Shown here: positions 1 to 8,872 of the stretch, in pieces | How the letters are laid out: each line of letters starts with the position of its first letter | Position numbering within the stretch: the stretch's first letter is position 1 | Assembly (NCBI GenBank): GCA_002154345.1 | Contig: MUNB01000053.1 | Location: 1 to 64,000 of the forward strand | From: Streptomyces griseus | GTDB taxonomy: Bacteria > Actinomycetota > Actinomycetes > Streptomycetales > Streptomycetaceae | Reading direction: 5' to 3' | DNA length: 64,000 nt | Position numbers and translations under genes: made by a program | The notes under the pieces: generated by a model | Seen by the model: only the letters and a program-made list of their open reading frames with translations | Database searches by the model: none | What the model was told of the DNA's origin: nothing

Positions 1-641
1 AGGAGATCGTTGGGCAGGTCGATGTCGCTCTTGTCCAGCTCGTCGACGAGCAGCACCCGGGGGCGCTCGTAGGCGAGCAGGGCGGTGCCGAGCGGGCCCA
101 GGGTGACGAAGTCGCCGAGCGCGGGCGGCCCTTCACCGGTCGCGCCCTCTTCGCCCGCGTCCGCGCCGGTGCCGTCCGGTGCGGGGCCGTGCGGGTTCCC
201 GGTGTCGGCCGCCCGCCAGGCGGCGATGGCCTGGGCGCGGCCGATCGCGTCGTACGCGTACAGACCGCCCCTGAGCGTGCTGCGGCTGACGACGCTCCAG
301 GGCAGTACCCGGCCGAGCCCCAGCTCACGGGCGAGCAGATAGGCCAGGGTGGACTTGCCGACGCCCGGCGGGCCGGTGATGAGCAGCGGGCGGCGCAGCA
401 GCAGGGCGGCGTTGACCGCGTCGGTCTCCTCACGGCGGAGCTGCGGCCCGTCCTGGATCCGGCCGAGGCGGCGGTCGGCGGCCCGGTCGTCCTCGGGCGG
501 CGGCGGCTGGAGCGGTTCGCCGGGGAACGTGCGCCAGGGCGGCGGCGCGGGCAGCTCCGGCGGCTCGCCCTCGGGCGCCCTGCCGGTCGCGTGGAAGACC
601 CACCACGGGGGCGGCGGGGCGGCGGAGGTCGGTCCGGTCAT
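1..641 (-). CDS. MoxR-type AAA+ ATPase of a vWA-MoxR-VMAP system (3' part outside window)
   Basis: Only the first 214 codons are inside the window. The protein opens with about 55 Pro-rich residues. A Walker A motif GPPGVGKS follows at residues 90-97 and a Walker B VLLVDELDKSD near 196-206, the DELDK form being typical of MoxR AAA+ ATPases. MoxR ATPases usually act as chaperone-like remodellers together with a von Willebrand A partner. The ATG at 641 overlaps the stop of the upstream VMAP gene by 4 bp (ATGA), so the two are translationally coupled and should work in one complex. Family knowledge predicts that the vWA gene lies just beyond the left edge. A Gly/Ala/Glu-rich insertion sits between the Walker motifs at about residues 145-175. 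The family is certain; the exact role is inferred from the neighbour. Confidence 0.9.
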   Translation of the reverse strand, partial: MTGPTSAAPPPPWWVFHATGRAPEGEPPELPAPPPWRTFPGEPLQPPPPEDDRAADRRLGRIQDGPQLRREETDAVNAALLLRRPLLITGPPGVGKSTLAYLLARELGLGRVLPWSVVSRSTLRGGLYAYDAIGRAQAIAAWRAADTGNPHGPAPDGTGADAGEEGATGEGPPALGDFVTLGPLGTALLAYERPRVLLVDELDKSDIDLPNDL

Positions 642-2155
642 GCCGACAACAACTCCTCACGATCGACCAGTCGGTACGGGTCGTCCCAGAAGAACGCGAT
701 GTGCCTGCCCACCCACAGCGGGCCGTCCTCGTCGACCTCCGCTCCCATCCTCAACCTGTTCACCGTTTCCGGCAGTTGGGTGTAGGCGTGTCCCAGGAGC
801 AGGGTCAGCAGCTCACTGGAGTGCGAGGTGCTCTCCAGCCTGCGGTCCCAGGCGGCGAGACCGATGCCCTCGACGACGGCGGCCTGCAGCGCCTCCAGGC
901 CGTGCCCCTGGACGGCGGGCGCGTCGAGGATGACCGCGGTCAGCGACTCGTCACCGGCGAGGTGGGCGCGCCAGCGCTCGAAGCCGTCGCGGTCCGCCGT
1001 CTTCCAGCGGTGCGGGGCCGGGGCGGGGGCGGTCCGCAGCCGGTCCCAGCGGGCCTGCCAGCGGCGCAGTTGCCCGGCGTCGCCGCGCATCCGGTCCAGG
1101 CTGCGCAGATGGACCCGGTAGCGCAGACCGATCGGCCAGGGCCTCGGGGCTCTGGTACCCAGTTCCAGGCGGGCCATGTCGTGGTTGAGCAGGTCGAAAG
1201 GGAGCAGGAACTCGACGTGGACCGGTCCCTGTTCGCCGGTCGCGGGCCGGTCGGCCCACAGCGCCTCGCCCTGCTCGACGGCGTGTTCGACCGCTCCGGC
1301 CAGCGTGTCCAGGGTGGCGGTCTGCACCTGGCCGGGCTCCGGTCGCCAGTAGCCGGGGGCCTTGTTGATCCAGTGCCGGACGAAGACGTCCGGTGAACCG
1401 TCCCGGGCCGGGTCGACCATCACGACCAGGCACCGGGGCACGGTCGGGTCGGGGGCGGTGGGCCGCTCCAGGCGCTGCCGGCAGACGGCGAGCGCGTCCG
1501 ACGCCCCGGGAACCCCGGCCCGGGCGTCGTCGGCCGCCGCGGTGGGGTCGCCCGTCGCCCAGCGGTCCGACCACCGGCGCAGCGGTGCGCCACGCTCGGC
1601 CGACAGGGTGGCGGCCGCCTCGACCAGCACGACGGCGGCCGGGAGACCGTCGGCGCGCGCGGTCATGTCCTGGGCCTGGTCGAAGAGTTCGGCAGGCGTT
1701 CCGCTGTCGGGCAGTTCGCCGGGCAGCTCCTCGGCGAGGAGGGCGCGCAGCCGTGCGCCGTCGATGTCCGTCGCCTCGTCGAGCAGCCGGCGCGCCTGCC
1801 GGGCGATGCTCTCGGCGAAGACGGGTGCGGGCCAGGGGCCCGGCCGGTCGCCGTCGGTCCGGATGCCCGCCTCGGCGGCGATCCGCTCGGCGTCGTCCTT
1901 GCCGGAGACGACGCGGACCGCGTAGAGGATCGCCTCCGGGCCGCCGGGCCGGTGGATCACCTTGCGGACCAGGTGCATCATGTCGATGCGGGGGGTGCTG
2001 TCCGGGTAGGTCAGCTCGATGTCGAGCCGGTAGGCCACCGTGTCCACGAACTCGTACCGCTGCCCCCGGTCCTTGACGCACTCGAGCAGGGTCAGCGCAT
2101 CGACCAGCGTCTGCACCAGGTCCGGTCCCGGGTGCCCGTGCGGGACAGCGTTCAC
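638..2155 (-). CDS. VMAP (vWA-MoxR-associated protein) with N-terminal effector-associated domain
   Basis: 505 residues. Residues about 8-90 form a compact helical module with the pattern of an effector-associated domain (EAD2-like; core ECVKDRGQRYEF). The middle is variable and Ala-rich. Residues about 255-505 match the VMAP C-terminal domain, with WINKAPGYWRPEP and later FLLPFDLLNHDMARLEL. In the family VMAP is the sensor/adaptor of ternary vWA-MoxR-VMAP conflict systems, and EADs recruit effectors (peptidases, TIRs and others) carrying a like EAD elsewhere in the genome. The MoxR gene follows with a 4-bp overlap. I prefer the GTG at 2155, preceded by GGCGGGGGA; a TTG at 2185 would add 10 residues but has a poor ribosome site. 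Upstream, TTGCCG (2225-2230) and TAACTT (2204-2209) on the minus strand could be a promoter with short spacing. The domain call is by recalled family pattern, not a search. Confidence 0.8.
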   Translation of the reverse strand: MNAVPHGHPGPDLVQTLVDALTLLECVKDRGQRYEFVDTVAYRLDIELTYPDSTPRIDMMHLVRKVIHRPGGPEAILYAVRVVSGKDDAERIAAEAGIRTDGDRPGPWPAPVFAESIARQARRLLDEATDIDGARLRALLAEELPGELPDSGTPAELFDQAQDMTARADGLPAAVVLVEAAATLSAERGAPLRRWSDRWATGDPTAAADDARAGVPGASDALAVCRQRLERPTAPDPTVPRCLVVMVDPARDGSPDVFVRHWINKAPGYWRPEPGQVQTATLDTLAGAVEHAVEQGEALWADRPATGEQGPVHVEFLLPFDLLNHDMARLELGTRAPRPWPIGLRYRVHLRSLDRMRGDAGQLRRWQARWDRLRTAPAPAPHRWKTADRDGFERWRAHLAGDESLTAVILDAPAVQGHGLEALQAAVVEGIGLAAWDRRLESTSHSSELLTLLLGHAYTQLPETVNRLRMGAEVDEDGPLWVGRHIAFFWDDPYRLVDREELLSA

Positions 2156-2359
2156 AGCCGACCATCCCCCGCCGAGTCGGTCCAACTCACATGGCTAGCG
2201 GCGAAGTTACCACGATTGAATCTTCGGCAACCAGGATCTTGTCCGGCCCTGCCGCGCCCCTTTCACACCCCGCCCCACGCCCGGGGCACGGCCCCGGCGG
2301 GACGGGCCCGCAGGAACGCCCGGCCCCCTTCGCGGCCCGGGCGCCCGGGCCGGCCGCCG

Positions 2360-3613
2360 TCAGCCCAGGAGGACGGGGAAGGCGGCCATGTCGTTCTGGG
2401 TCATCACCGGAAGCTTGGTGATCTCCTCGTCCGGGACGGCGAGGCGGAGCCCGGGGAAGCGGCCGAACAGGGCGGGCAGCGCGATGCCCGCCTCGACGCG
2501 CGACAGGGCCGCGCCGGGGCAGATGTGCGGGCCGTGGCCGAAGGTCATGTGGCGGTTGCGGGTGGGCCGGGTGATGTCGAAGGCGTCGGCGTCGGGGCCG
2601 TGCTGCTCGATGTCGCGTCCGATGGCCCGGTAGGAGATGACGACTCCTTCGCCCTTGCGGATCACCTCGTCGCCGACGGCCAGGTCCTCGGTGGCGAACC
2701 GCATCAGCAGGTGGGTGGTGGGGGTGTCCCAGCGCAGCGTCTCCTCGACCACCGCGTCCCAGCCGATCTCTCCGGCGAGCACCGCGCGGAGCTGGTCGGG
2801 GTGGGAGAGCAGGGCCCGCACGGCGTTGAGGACGAGGCCGATGGTGGTCTCGTGCCCGGCGGCGACCATGGCCTTGAGGTTGCCCACCACCTCTTCCTCG
2901 GTGAGCGGGTCGCCGCCCTCCTCGGCCAGGATCAGCGCACTGGTGAGGTCGTCGGTGGGCCGGGCGGTCTTCTCCCGGACGAGGTCGGTGTAGAAGACGT
3001 CCAACTCGGCGAGCAGAGCCAGGCGTTCGTCCTGCGGGGTGAGCATGGAGAAGAACGCCTTGTACTGCCGGGTGAGCATGGCGTGCTGGGACTCGTCGAC
3101 GCCCATGAGCATGCCGACGACCTTCATCGGCAGCGGCTGGGCGAACACCGCCTTCAGGTCGACGACGCCGTCCTCGCCCTGCGCGGCGTCGAGGGCGTCC
3201 AGCAGTTCCTCGGTGAACTTCTCGATGTCCGGGCGGATCGCCTCCAGCCGGCGGGGGGTCAGCGCCTGCGAGGTCTTGGTGCGCAGCCGCCGGTGTTCGG
3301 ACCCGTCGACGGTGAACATGGAGCGCCCGGCGTCGATCATGCCGATCAGCGGCCATGCACGTGTCACCACTCCGCTCTGCCACAGGCCCCAGGCGTCGAT
3401 GTCCTTCACCAGCCGCGGGTCGACCAGGAGTTGACGTGCCTCGGCGTGCCGGGTGACCGTCCAGGCCGGCACACCGAGCAGGTCGATCCGGGCGAGGACC
3501 CCGGCGTCGCGCAGTCGCGCGGTCTCGCCGTCCAGGTCCTGGACCATGGGGTCGATGGTGATGACCCCGGCGTTCCGGTCGGCTTGTGCGGCTTCGGCGT
3601 GCGGGCAGTTCAC
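2360..3613 (-). CDS. cytochrome P450, CYP154-like
   Basis: 417 residues, normal length for a soluble bacterial class I P450. Visible motifs: I-helix AAGHETT (251-257), K-helix ETLR (291-294, ExxR) and heme loop FGHGPHICPG (358-367, Cys365 as axial ligand). The sequence resembles Streptomyces CYP154 enzymes, several of which hydroxylate steroids or macrolides; the substrate here is unknown. No ferredoxin or ferredoxin reductase gene is adjacent, so electrons must come from elsewhere. The GTG start at 3613 overlaps the stop of the CYP157-like gene by 4 bp (GTGA), and the two must be co-translated. Such CYP157-CYP154 pairs normally close a conservon (cvnABCD) operon, but no cvn genes are here. 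GC-rich inverted repeats around 2320-2350 follow the gene and may terminate it. Confidence 0.93.
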   Translation of the reverse strand: MNCPHAEAAQADRNAGVITIDPMVQDLDGETARLRDAGVLARIDLLGVPAWTVTRHAEARQLLVDPRLVKDIDAWGLWQSGVVTRAWPLIGMIDAGRSMFTVDGSEHRRLRTKTSQALTPRRLEAIRPDIEKFTEELLDALDAAQGEDGVVDLKAVFAQPLPMKVVGMLMGVDESQHAMLTRQYKAFFSMLTPQDERLALLAELDVFYTDLVREKTARPTDDLTSALILAEEGGDPLTEEEVVGNLKAMVAAGHETTIGLVLNAVRALLSHPDQLRAVLAGEIGWDAVVEETLRWDTPTTHLLMRFATEDLAVGDEVIRKGEGVVISYRAIGRDIEQHGPDADAFDITRPTRNRHMTFGHGPHICPGAALSRVEAGIALPALFGRFPGLRLAVPDEEITKLPVMTQNDMAAFPVLLG

Positions 3614-4911
3614 AATGCGTCTCCTGTCGTACGTACGGGGGTGAAGCGGACCGGCAGCGCGGTGGTCCCGCGCAGGAACGCGGACGGCCGGCGGACCAGT
3701 TCGCCGGCGGGTACGGCCAGTTCGAGGTCGGGCAGCCGGTCCAGCAGTACCTCGATGCCGGTACGGGCGATGATCTCGGCGATCTCCTGGGCGGGGAAGG
3801 GGCAGCGGTACTCTCCGTGGCTGAACGCCAGGTGCGCGCTGTTGCCTCCCTGCCCGGAACGTACGGCGGAGGCGGTGACCTGCTGCCGGATGTGCGGGTC
3901 GGCGTTGGCCGCGCCGAGGCCGAGGAGCAGCATGTCGCCGCGGGCGATGTTCCGGCCGCCGAGCCGGCTGTCGCGGGCGGCCCAGCGGCCGGCCAGGATC
4001 TGGGTGGGTCCGTCCTCCCAGAGCACTTCGTTCATGGCCTCGGCGACGCTGTGCCGGCCGCCGGACAGGGCGTCGGCGAACTGGTCCTCGGTGAGCATCA
4101 GCCGGGTGGAGTTGCCGATCCAGTCGGCGGTGGTCAGGTGCCCGGCCGCCGTGATGGCCATCAGGTCGAGCGCGTACTCCTCGTCGGTGAACGGGTCGGG
4201 GTGGGCGAGCATCCGCGAGGTCACGTCGTCGCCGGGGCGCGCGCGCTTGGCCGCGACGAGCCGGTGCATGTGCTCGCCGAAGCGCAGATGCGCCTTCTGC
4301 GCGTCGGGCCCGCCGTCGGCGAGGTCCTTGAGCACCCGCGCGATGTCGGCGCCCTCGTCGTCGGGGAAGCCGACGAGGCGGGCGAGCACCAGGACGGGCA
4401 GCGGCTCGGCGAACTCGGCGACGAGGTCGGCGGTGCCCCGGCTGCACACCGCGTCGATGAGCCGGTCGGCCAACTGCTCGCAGTGCTGCCGGATTTCGAA
4501 GGGGTCGGCCCCTTCGAGGGCCGGTACGACCATCTCGACGTGCCGGCGGTGCTCGGCCCCGGCGGTGAAGTAGATGGACGGCATGGGGGTGCCCACCATG
4601 GGCAGCAGCGGCCAGTCGGCGGGGATGTTCTCCCACTGGTTCCACAGCGAGACGTCCCGGGGGTACAACTCCCCGTCGCTGGTGACCTGGTGGAGTTCCC
4701 GGTAGCCGATCACCAGCCAGGCGGGGAAGCCGCCGGGCAACTCGACGGGGACGACGGGGCCGTGCTCGCGCCGCATGGAGCGGTAGAGCTCCTGGGGTTC
4801 GGCGGTGAAGCCGGGTCCGCCGAGCTGGACGGCGCCCGTACCGGCGCCCATCGGGCAGCCTCCGCCGGCACCGGTCGTGGACGCGGGCAGGTCGGACGAG
4901 GGGTTCGTCAT
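3610..4911 (-). CDS. cytochrome P450, CYP157-like, lacking the ExxR motif
   Basis: 433 residues. The I-helix AAGHLTT (255-261) and the heme-thiolate loop FSHGEYRCP (363-371, Cys370) identify a P450, but the K-helix reads EVLW (295-298) where nearly all P450s have ExxR. This substitution is the known hallmark of Streptomyces CYP157 proteins. The N-terminal 30 residues are Gly/Ala-rich with no membrane anchor. The ATG at 4911 has GGAG 7 bases upstream; an upstream in-frame start at 4953 is less convincing. The gene is followed with a 4-bp overlap by the CYP154-like partner. A TATAGT-like -10 lies on the minus strand at 4971-4976. Function is unknown; a non-canonical or partner role for the CYP154 is possible. 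The cvnA-D genes that usually precede this pair are absent. Confidence 0.92.
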   Translation of the reverse strand: MTNPSSDLPASTTGAGGGCPMGAGTGAVQLGGPGFTAEPQELYRSMRREHGPVVPVELPGGFPAWLVIGYRELHQVTSDGELYPRDVSLWNQWENIPADWPLLPMVGTPMPSIYFTAGAEHRRHVEMVVPALEGADPFEIRQHCEQLADRLIDAVCSRGTADLVAEFAEPLPVLVLARLVGFPDDEGADIARVLKDLADGGPDAQKAHLRFGEHMHRLVAAKRARPGDDVTSRMLAHPDPFTDEEYALDLMAITAAGHLTTADWIGNSTRLMLTEDQFADALSGGRHSVAEAMNEVLWEDGPTQILAGRWAARDSRLGGRNIARGDMLLLGLGAANADPHIRQQVTASAVRSGQGGNSAHLAFSHGEYRCPFPAQEIAEIIARTGIEVLLDRLPDLELAVPAGELVRRPSAFLRGTTALPVRFTPVRTTGDAL

Positions 4912-5334
4912 CGTACGGACTCCAGTGGCGACGGCTTCGCGCGTTGTGACCATACGATCAACGCGGCACCACTATAAGGAGATTCCGTGAACCCTTGGAG
5001 GCCTTGAGCGATCATTTTCGACCGACCTTGGAGCAGTTCGGTCTTACTCTCCATCTCTTCCCCGGAGTGAAGGGCCACCTGGACGCCCTTCGGTGGTGAC
5101 GGCATGGAAGCCGGGCGTCTCCGTGTGGTGCCCGGCGACCGGCGGCCGCCGCCGGACCTCGGCCACGCCCCACGCGTCGTGCGTCCCGGTCACGTCGTAC
5201 GCCGTGACCTGCGCCCTGCGCACCGGGTGCGGCCACTCTCGCGCAGGTGAACGCGCCGGTCCCCTTCCCGGCTTCCGTGGACCGGAACCCGCCCCGGCCC
5301 CGCACCGTGGTCCCGCCGCTCTACGATCGGGGGC
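4912..5334. promoter_or_regulatory. 423-bp divergent promoter region between P450 pair and two-component system
   Basis: No convincing gene lies here. Part of the region (about 4940-5060) is visibly richer in A+T than its surroundings, as expected of a control region. On the minus strand TATAGT (complement of 4971-4976) could serve the P450 pair. A short minus-strand frame ends at 4908 in an ATGA overlap with the CYP157 start, but its codons lack the strong third-position GC of real genes here. The response regulator on the plus strand starts at 5335 directly after a G-run. Confidence 0.5.
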
Positions 5335-6052
<718 letters not shown>

Positions 6053-6060
<8 letters not shown>

Positions 6061-8086
6061 GGCGCGCGGTCAGGGAGCCCGGGCGGAGGGGCCGGGCCGG
6101 GCGCGGCTGCCGCTGCGCCGGAGCCTGCTGGGGCGGCTGCTCGCCGTCTCGGCGCTGGTGGCCGCGTGTTCGGTGGCGGCCACCGCCTGGATCGCCGTGC
6201 AGACCACCTCGGGTGCGATCAAGCAGGAGCAGGGGCAGAACCTCACCGCGGACGCCCGGATCTACGACACCCTGCTGGAGTACGCCGCCCGCAACCCGAC
6301 CTGGGACGGAGTCGGCGCGACCGTGCGGGAGCTGGCCCGGGAGTCGGGCCGCCGGGTCGCCCTGACGACGCAGAGCCGGCAGCCGCTCGCCGACTCCGCC
6401 ACCGCGGCGACCGCTCCGGCGCTCCCGCCACAGGCGTCCGCCGTGGTCGACCCGTTGTCCGTGGACACCGTCCTGGCGGCGCGGGGCACCGACGGGCAGC
6501 GCACGGCGGCCGACCGGATCGATCCGCGGGCGGTGGGTCCGTTCCGGCTGTCGACGGCCGACAGCACGGCGTTGCGGCGCACCGCCGATGCCGAGGTGGC
6601 GTGCCTGAACCGGGCGGGGATCGCCTCGGACGTGGTGGTCGGCGCGAGCGGCCGGCCCCGGGTGCAGATCGTGGGCAATGATCCCGAACGCGCTCTGGGC
6701 ACCCGTTGCGATCTCGCCGCGCTGGACACGCCGACCCGTTCGGAACAGAAGGCGCTCGACGCGCTCACCGCACTGGCCGACGCCTGTCTGAAGCGCCAGG
6801 GCCGCGAGGGGGTGCGGCTGAACAACGATCTGTCCTGGGGCGATCCGGCCGCCGTGGAAGTACCGGGCGAAGCCGGGCCGCTGTCCCCACGGCCGGTGCC
6901 GGGGCCCGCGCCGCGCGACGCCCCCGTGACGGAGGCCGAGCCGTCCGCCGTACCGCGGGAGCGCACCGGGGAGAACGACCGGGCCATCGCGTCCTGTGTG
7001 GGCACGGCCCGCAGCGAACAGCTCAGTTCGTACGTGGCCTCCCCCGCCCTCCTCTTCATCGGCGACGAGGGCGGCGCGACCCTGCCCGGCTTCGACCTCT
7101 CCCCCGCGAACACTGCCAAGATCGCCGGAGCCGCGGCGCTCGTGCTGACCCTCACCGTGGGCGCGTCGGTGTTCGCGGGCACCCGGCTGGTGCGCCCGCT
7201 GCACGCCCTGACCGGAGCGGCGCAGCGGATGCGGGACGGGGAACAGCCGGCGTCGGTGCCCGTGTCGGGGGACGACGAGGTCGGGCGGCTGGCCGCCGCG
7301 TTCAACGACATGTCCGCGCACCGGGCGCGGCTGGAGGAGCAGCGCAAGGCCATGGTGAGCGACGTCGCCCATGAGCTGCGCACCCCGCTGAGCAACATCC
7401 GGGGCTGGCTGGAGGCCGCCCAGGACGGACTCGCCGACCCCGACCCGGCGTTCGTCTCCTCGTTGCTGGAGGAGGCCGTGCAGCTCCAGCACATCATCGA
7501 CGACCTCCAGGACCTGGCCGCGGCCGACGCAGGGGTGCTGCGACTGCATCCCGAACCCGTCGGGGTCCGGGAACTGCTGAGCCAGGTCGCCGCCGCCCAT
7601 CAGGCCCGGGCGGAGAACGCGGGCGTGACGCTCACGGTCGCGGTCGCGGTCGCGGCAACCGACCCGGAACCGGCCCTGCGCGCGGACCCGGTCAGGCTCC
7701 GGCAGGCGGTGGGCAACCTGGTGTCCAACGCCGTACGGCACACACCGGAGGGCGGGCGGGTGACGCTGAGCGCGTACGCCTCCGATGCCTCCGACGGTGG
7801 CGGTGAGGGCGACGACGAGGGGAAGGCGTGCGACGGCACGGTGGTGATCGAGGTGCAGGACACCGGCTCCGGCATCCCCGCCGAGGATCTCCCGCACGTC
7901 TTCGACCGGTTCTGGCGCGCCGAGAAGTCCCGTAGCCGCCGCACGGGCGGTAGCGGACTGGGCCTGGCCATCGTCCGCAAGCTGGTCGAGGCGCACGGCG
8001 GTGCGGTGGAAGCGACGAGTACCGAGGGCGAGGGGTCGATGTTCGCTCTCCGGCTGCCCGCCGGAACGGAGCCGACCGGCCTCTGA
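6053..8086 (+). CDS. sensor histidine kinase, HAMP-HisKA-HATPase
   Basis: 677 residues. First membrane segment about 28-48; then an unusually long extracellular sensor region of about 300 residues with several Cys and a Pro-rich stretch; second membrane segment about 356-377; HAMP about 378-430; HisKA with phospho-acceptor His440 (VAHELRTPLSN); HATPase with N box NLVSNAVRHTPEGG, G1 DTGSGIP and G2 GGSGLGLAIVRKL. A short acidic Gly/Asp-rich insert (about 583-597) interrupts the ATPase domain. The GTG at 6053 overlaps the response regulator by 8 bp. The stop codon lies at the start of the 14-bp tandem array. The protein should phosphorylate the upstream regulator; the extracytoplasmic signal cannot be read from the sequence, though the genes beyond it act at the cell surface. 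Confidence 0.95.
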
Positions 8087-8196
8087 CGGGATGACCCCGG
8101 TGAGACGCTCCTGATGAGATCCCCCGGATGAGACGTCGTTGGTGAGACGTCCCTGATGAGACGTCGCTGATGAGGCGCCCCTGATGGGATGACCAC
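8085..8196. repeat. 14-bp tandem repeat, 8 imperfect copies
   Basis: Eight consecutive 14-base units, each close to GATGAGACGTCCCT, run without gaps from the last two bases of the kinase stop codon to 8196. The most conserved part is G(A/G)TGAGACG; the first and last units share GGGATGACC. The unit length is not a multiple of three and stops occur, so it is not coding. It sits in the 224-bp interval before the surface-protein gene. It may be a minisatellite, an array of protein-binding sites with 14-bp phasing, or a transcribed repeat in a 3' UTR. No spacers separate the units, so it is not a CRISPR. Confidence 0.9.
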
Positions 8197-8310
8197 AGCG
8201 TTCTGACAGCTTCTTCATATCTCCACGCCAGCCTGGCCGCATGCCCCGTCCCCGGTGCGCACCCGCGTCCGGGACCATCACGGGGCCGAGTATGGAATGG
8301 AGCCATCCGT

Positions 8311-8751
8311 ATGACCGCTTTGATCTCTCGCCCCACCCTGCGTGCGGCCGTCCTCGCCGCTGTCGCGGCCGGTGCGGTGCTGGTCCCGTCCGCCGCCGCC
8401 TTCGCCGACGCCTCGCCGAAGCCGTCGGAGCCCGCCGCCGTGACCACGCCGTCCCCGGAGCGGAGCGAGGCCGCCGCCGAAGCCCCGAGGGACGCCGCCG
8501 CCCCGTCGGCCGTCCCGCGCGGCGGCGTGGCGGCGGGCGACCGCCCGGCGCCCGCGCCGAAGGAGGCCGTCCCGGCGGAGGCCGCGCCGGCGGTCACGCC
8601 GCGCGGCGGTGTCGCCGCCGGGGAGCGTCCCGCCGGCAGCGGCGACAACAGCACCGCCGTGCTGGCCGGTTCGGTGGCCGGGACCGCGCTGCTGGCGGGC
8701 GCGGGCACGCTCGTGCTGCGCCGCCGCTCGGCGGCCGGCCACAACGGCTGA
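8311..8751 (+). CDS. secreted, membrane-tethered surface protein with duplicated PRGGVAAG motif
   Basis: 146 residues. An N-terminal signal peptide (about 1-32, ending ...AAAFADA) is followed by a Pro/Ala/Glu-rich, probably unfolded region. This holds two copies of PRGGVAAGxRPA (about residues 69-80 and 97-108). A C-terminal hydrophobic segment (about 116-133) and a basic tail LRRRSAAGHNG follow. That end has the shape of a sortase sorting signal, yet no LPXTG or LAXTG pentapeptide precedes the membrane segment. The next gene is a class F sortase, so this is a plausible partner or substrate with an unusual motif. ATG start at 8311; upstream lies the 14-bp repeat array. A strong hairpin follows the gene. 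The family is not named with certainty. Confidence 0.8.
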   Translation: MTALISRPTLRAAVLAAVAAGAVLVPSAAAFADASPKPSEPAAVTTPSPERSEAAAEAPRDAAAPSAVPRGGVAAGDRPAPAPKEAVPAEAAPAVTPRGGVAAGERPAGSGDNSTAVLAGSVAGTALLAGAGTLVLRRRSAAGHNG

Positions 8752-8776
8752 CCCGCACCGGGCACCACCGCTGACC

Positions 8777-8807
8777 GTGGCGCCGCCCCGCACCGGGGCG
8801 GCGCCAC
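8777..8807 (+). terminator. strong GC hairpin after the surface-protein gene
   Basis: Perfect 14-bp stem (8777-8790 with 8794-8807, core GGCGCCGCCCCG) closed by a 3-base loop. It lies 26 bp after the stop of the surface-protein gene and 66 bp before the sortase start. No U-tract follows, as is common in Streptomyces. It could end the first transcript or act as an attenuator before the sortase gene. Confidence 0.7.
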
Positions 8808-8872
8808 ACCCACGCGCGCCCGCCTCGCCCACGTCCTCGCCCCGCCCTTCCTCCCCGCTTCCGGAGCCCTCT

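Noticed and set aside
2360..4911. The P450 pair as the start of a biosynthetic gene cluster.
   Set aside because: No synthase, terpene cyclase or tailoring genes lie nearby; flanks are a conflict system and a two-component system.
4908..5105. Short minus-strand frame ending in an ATGA overlap with the CYP157 start, considered as a leader peptide or conservon remnant.
   Set aside because: Codons show little third-position GC, no family is recognisable and the ribosome site is poor; most likely chance in an AT-richer promoter.
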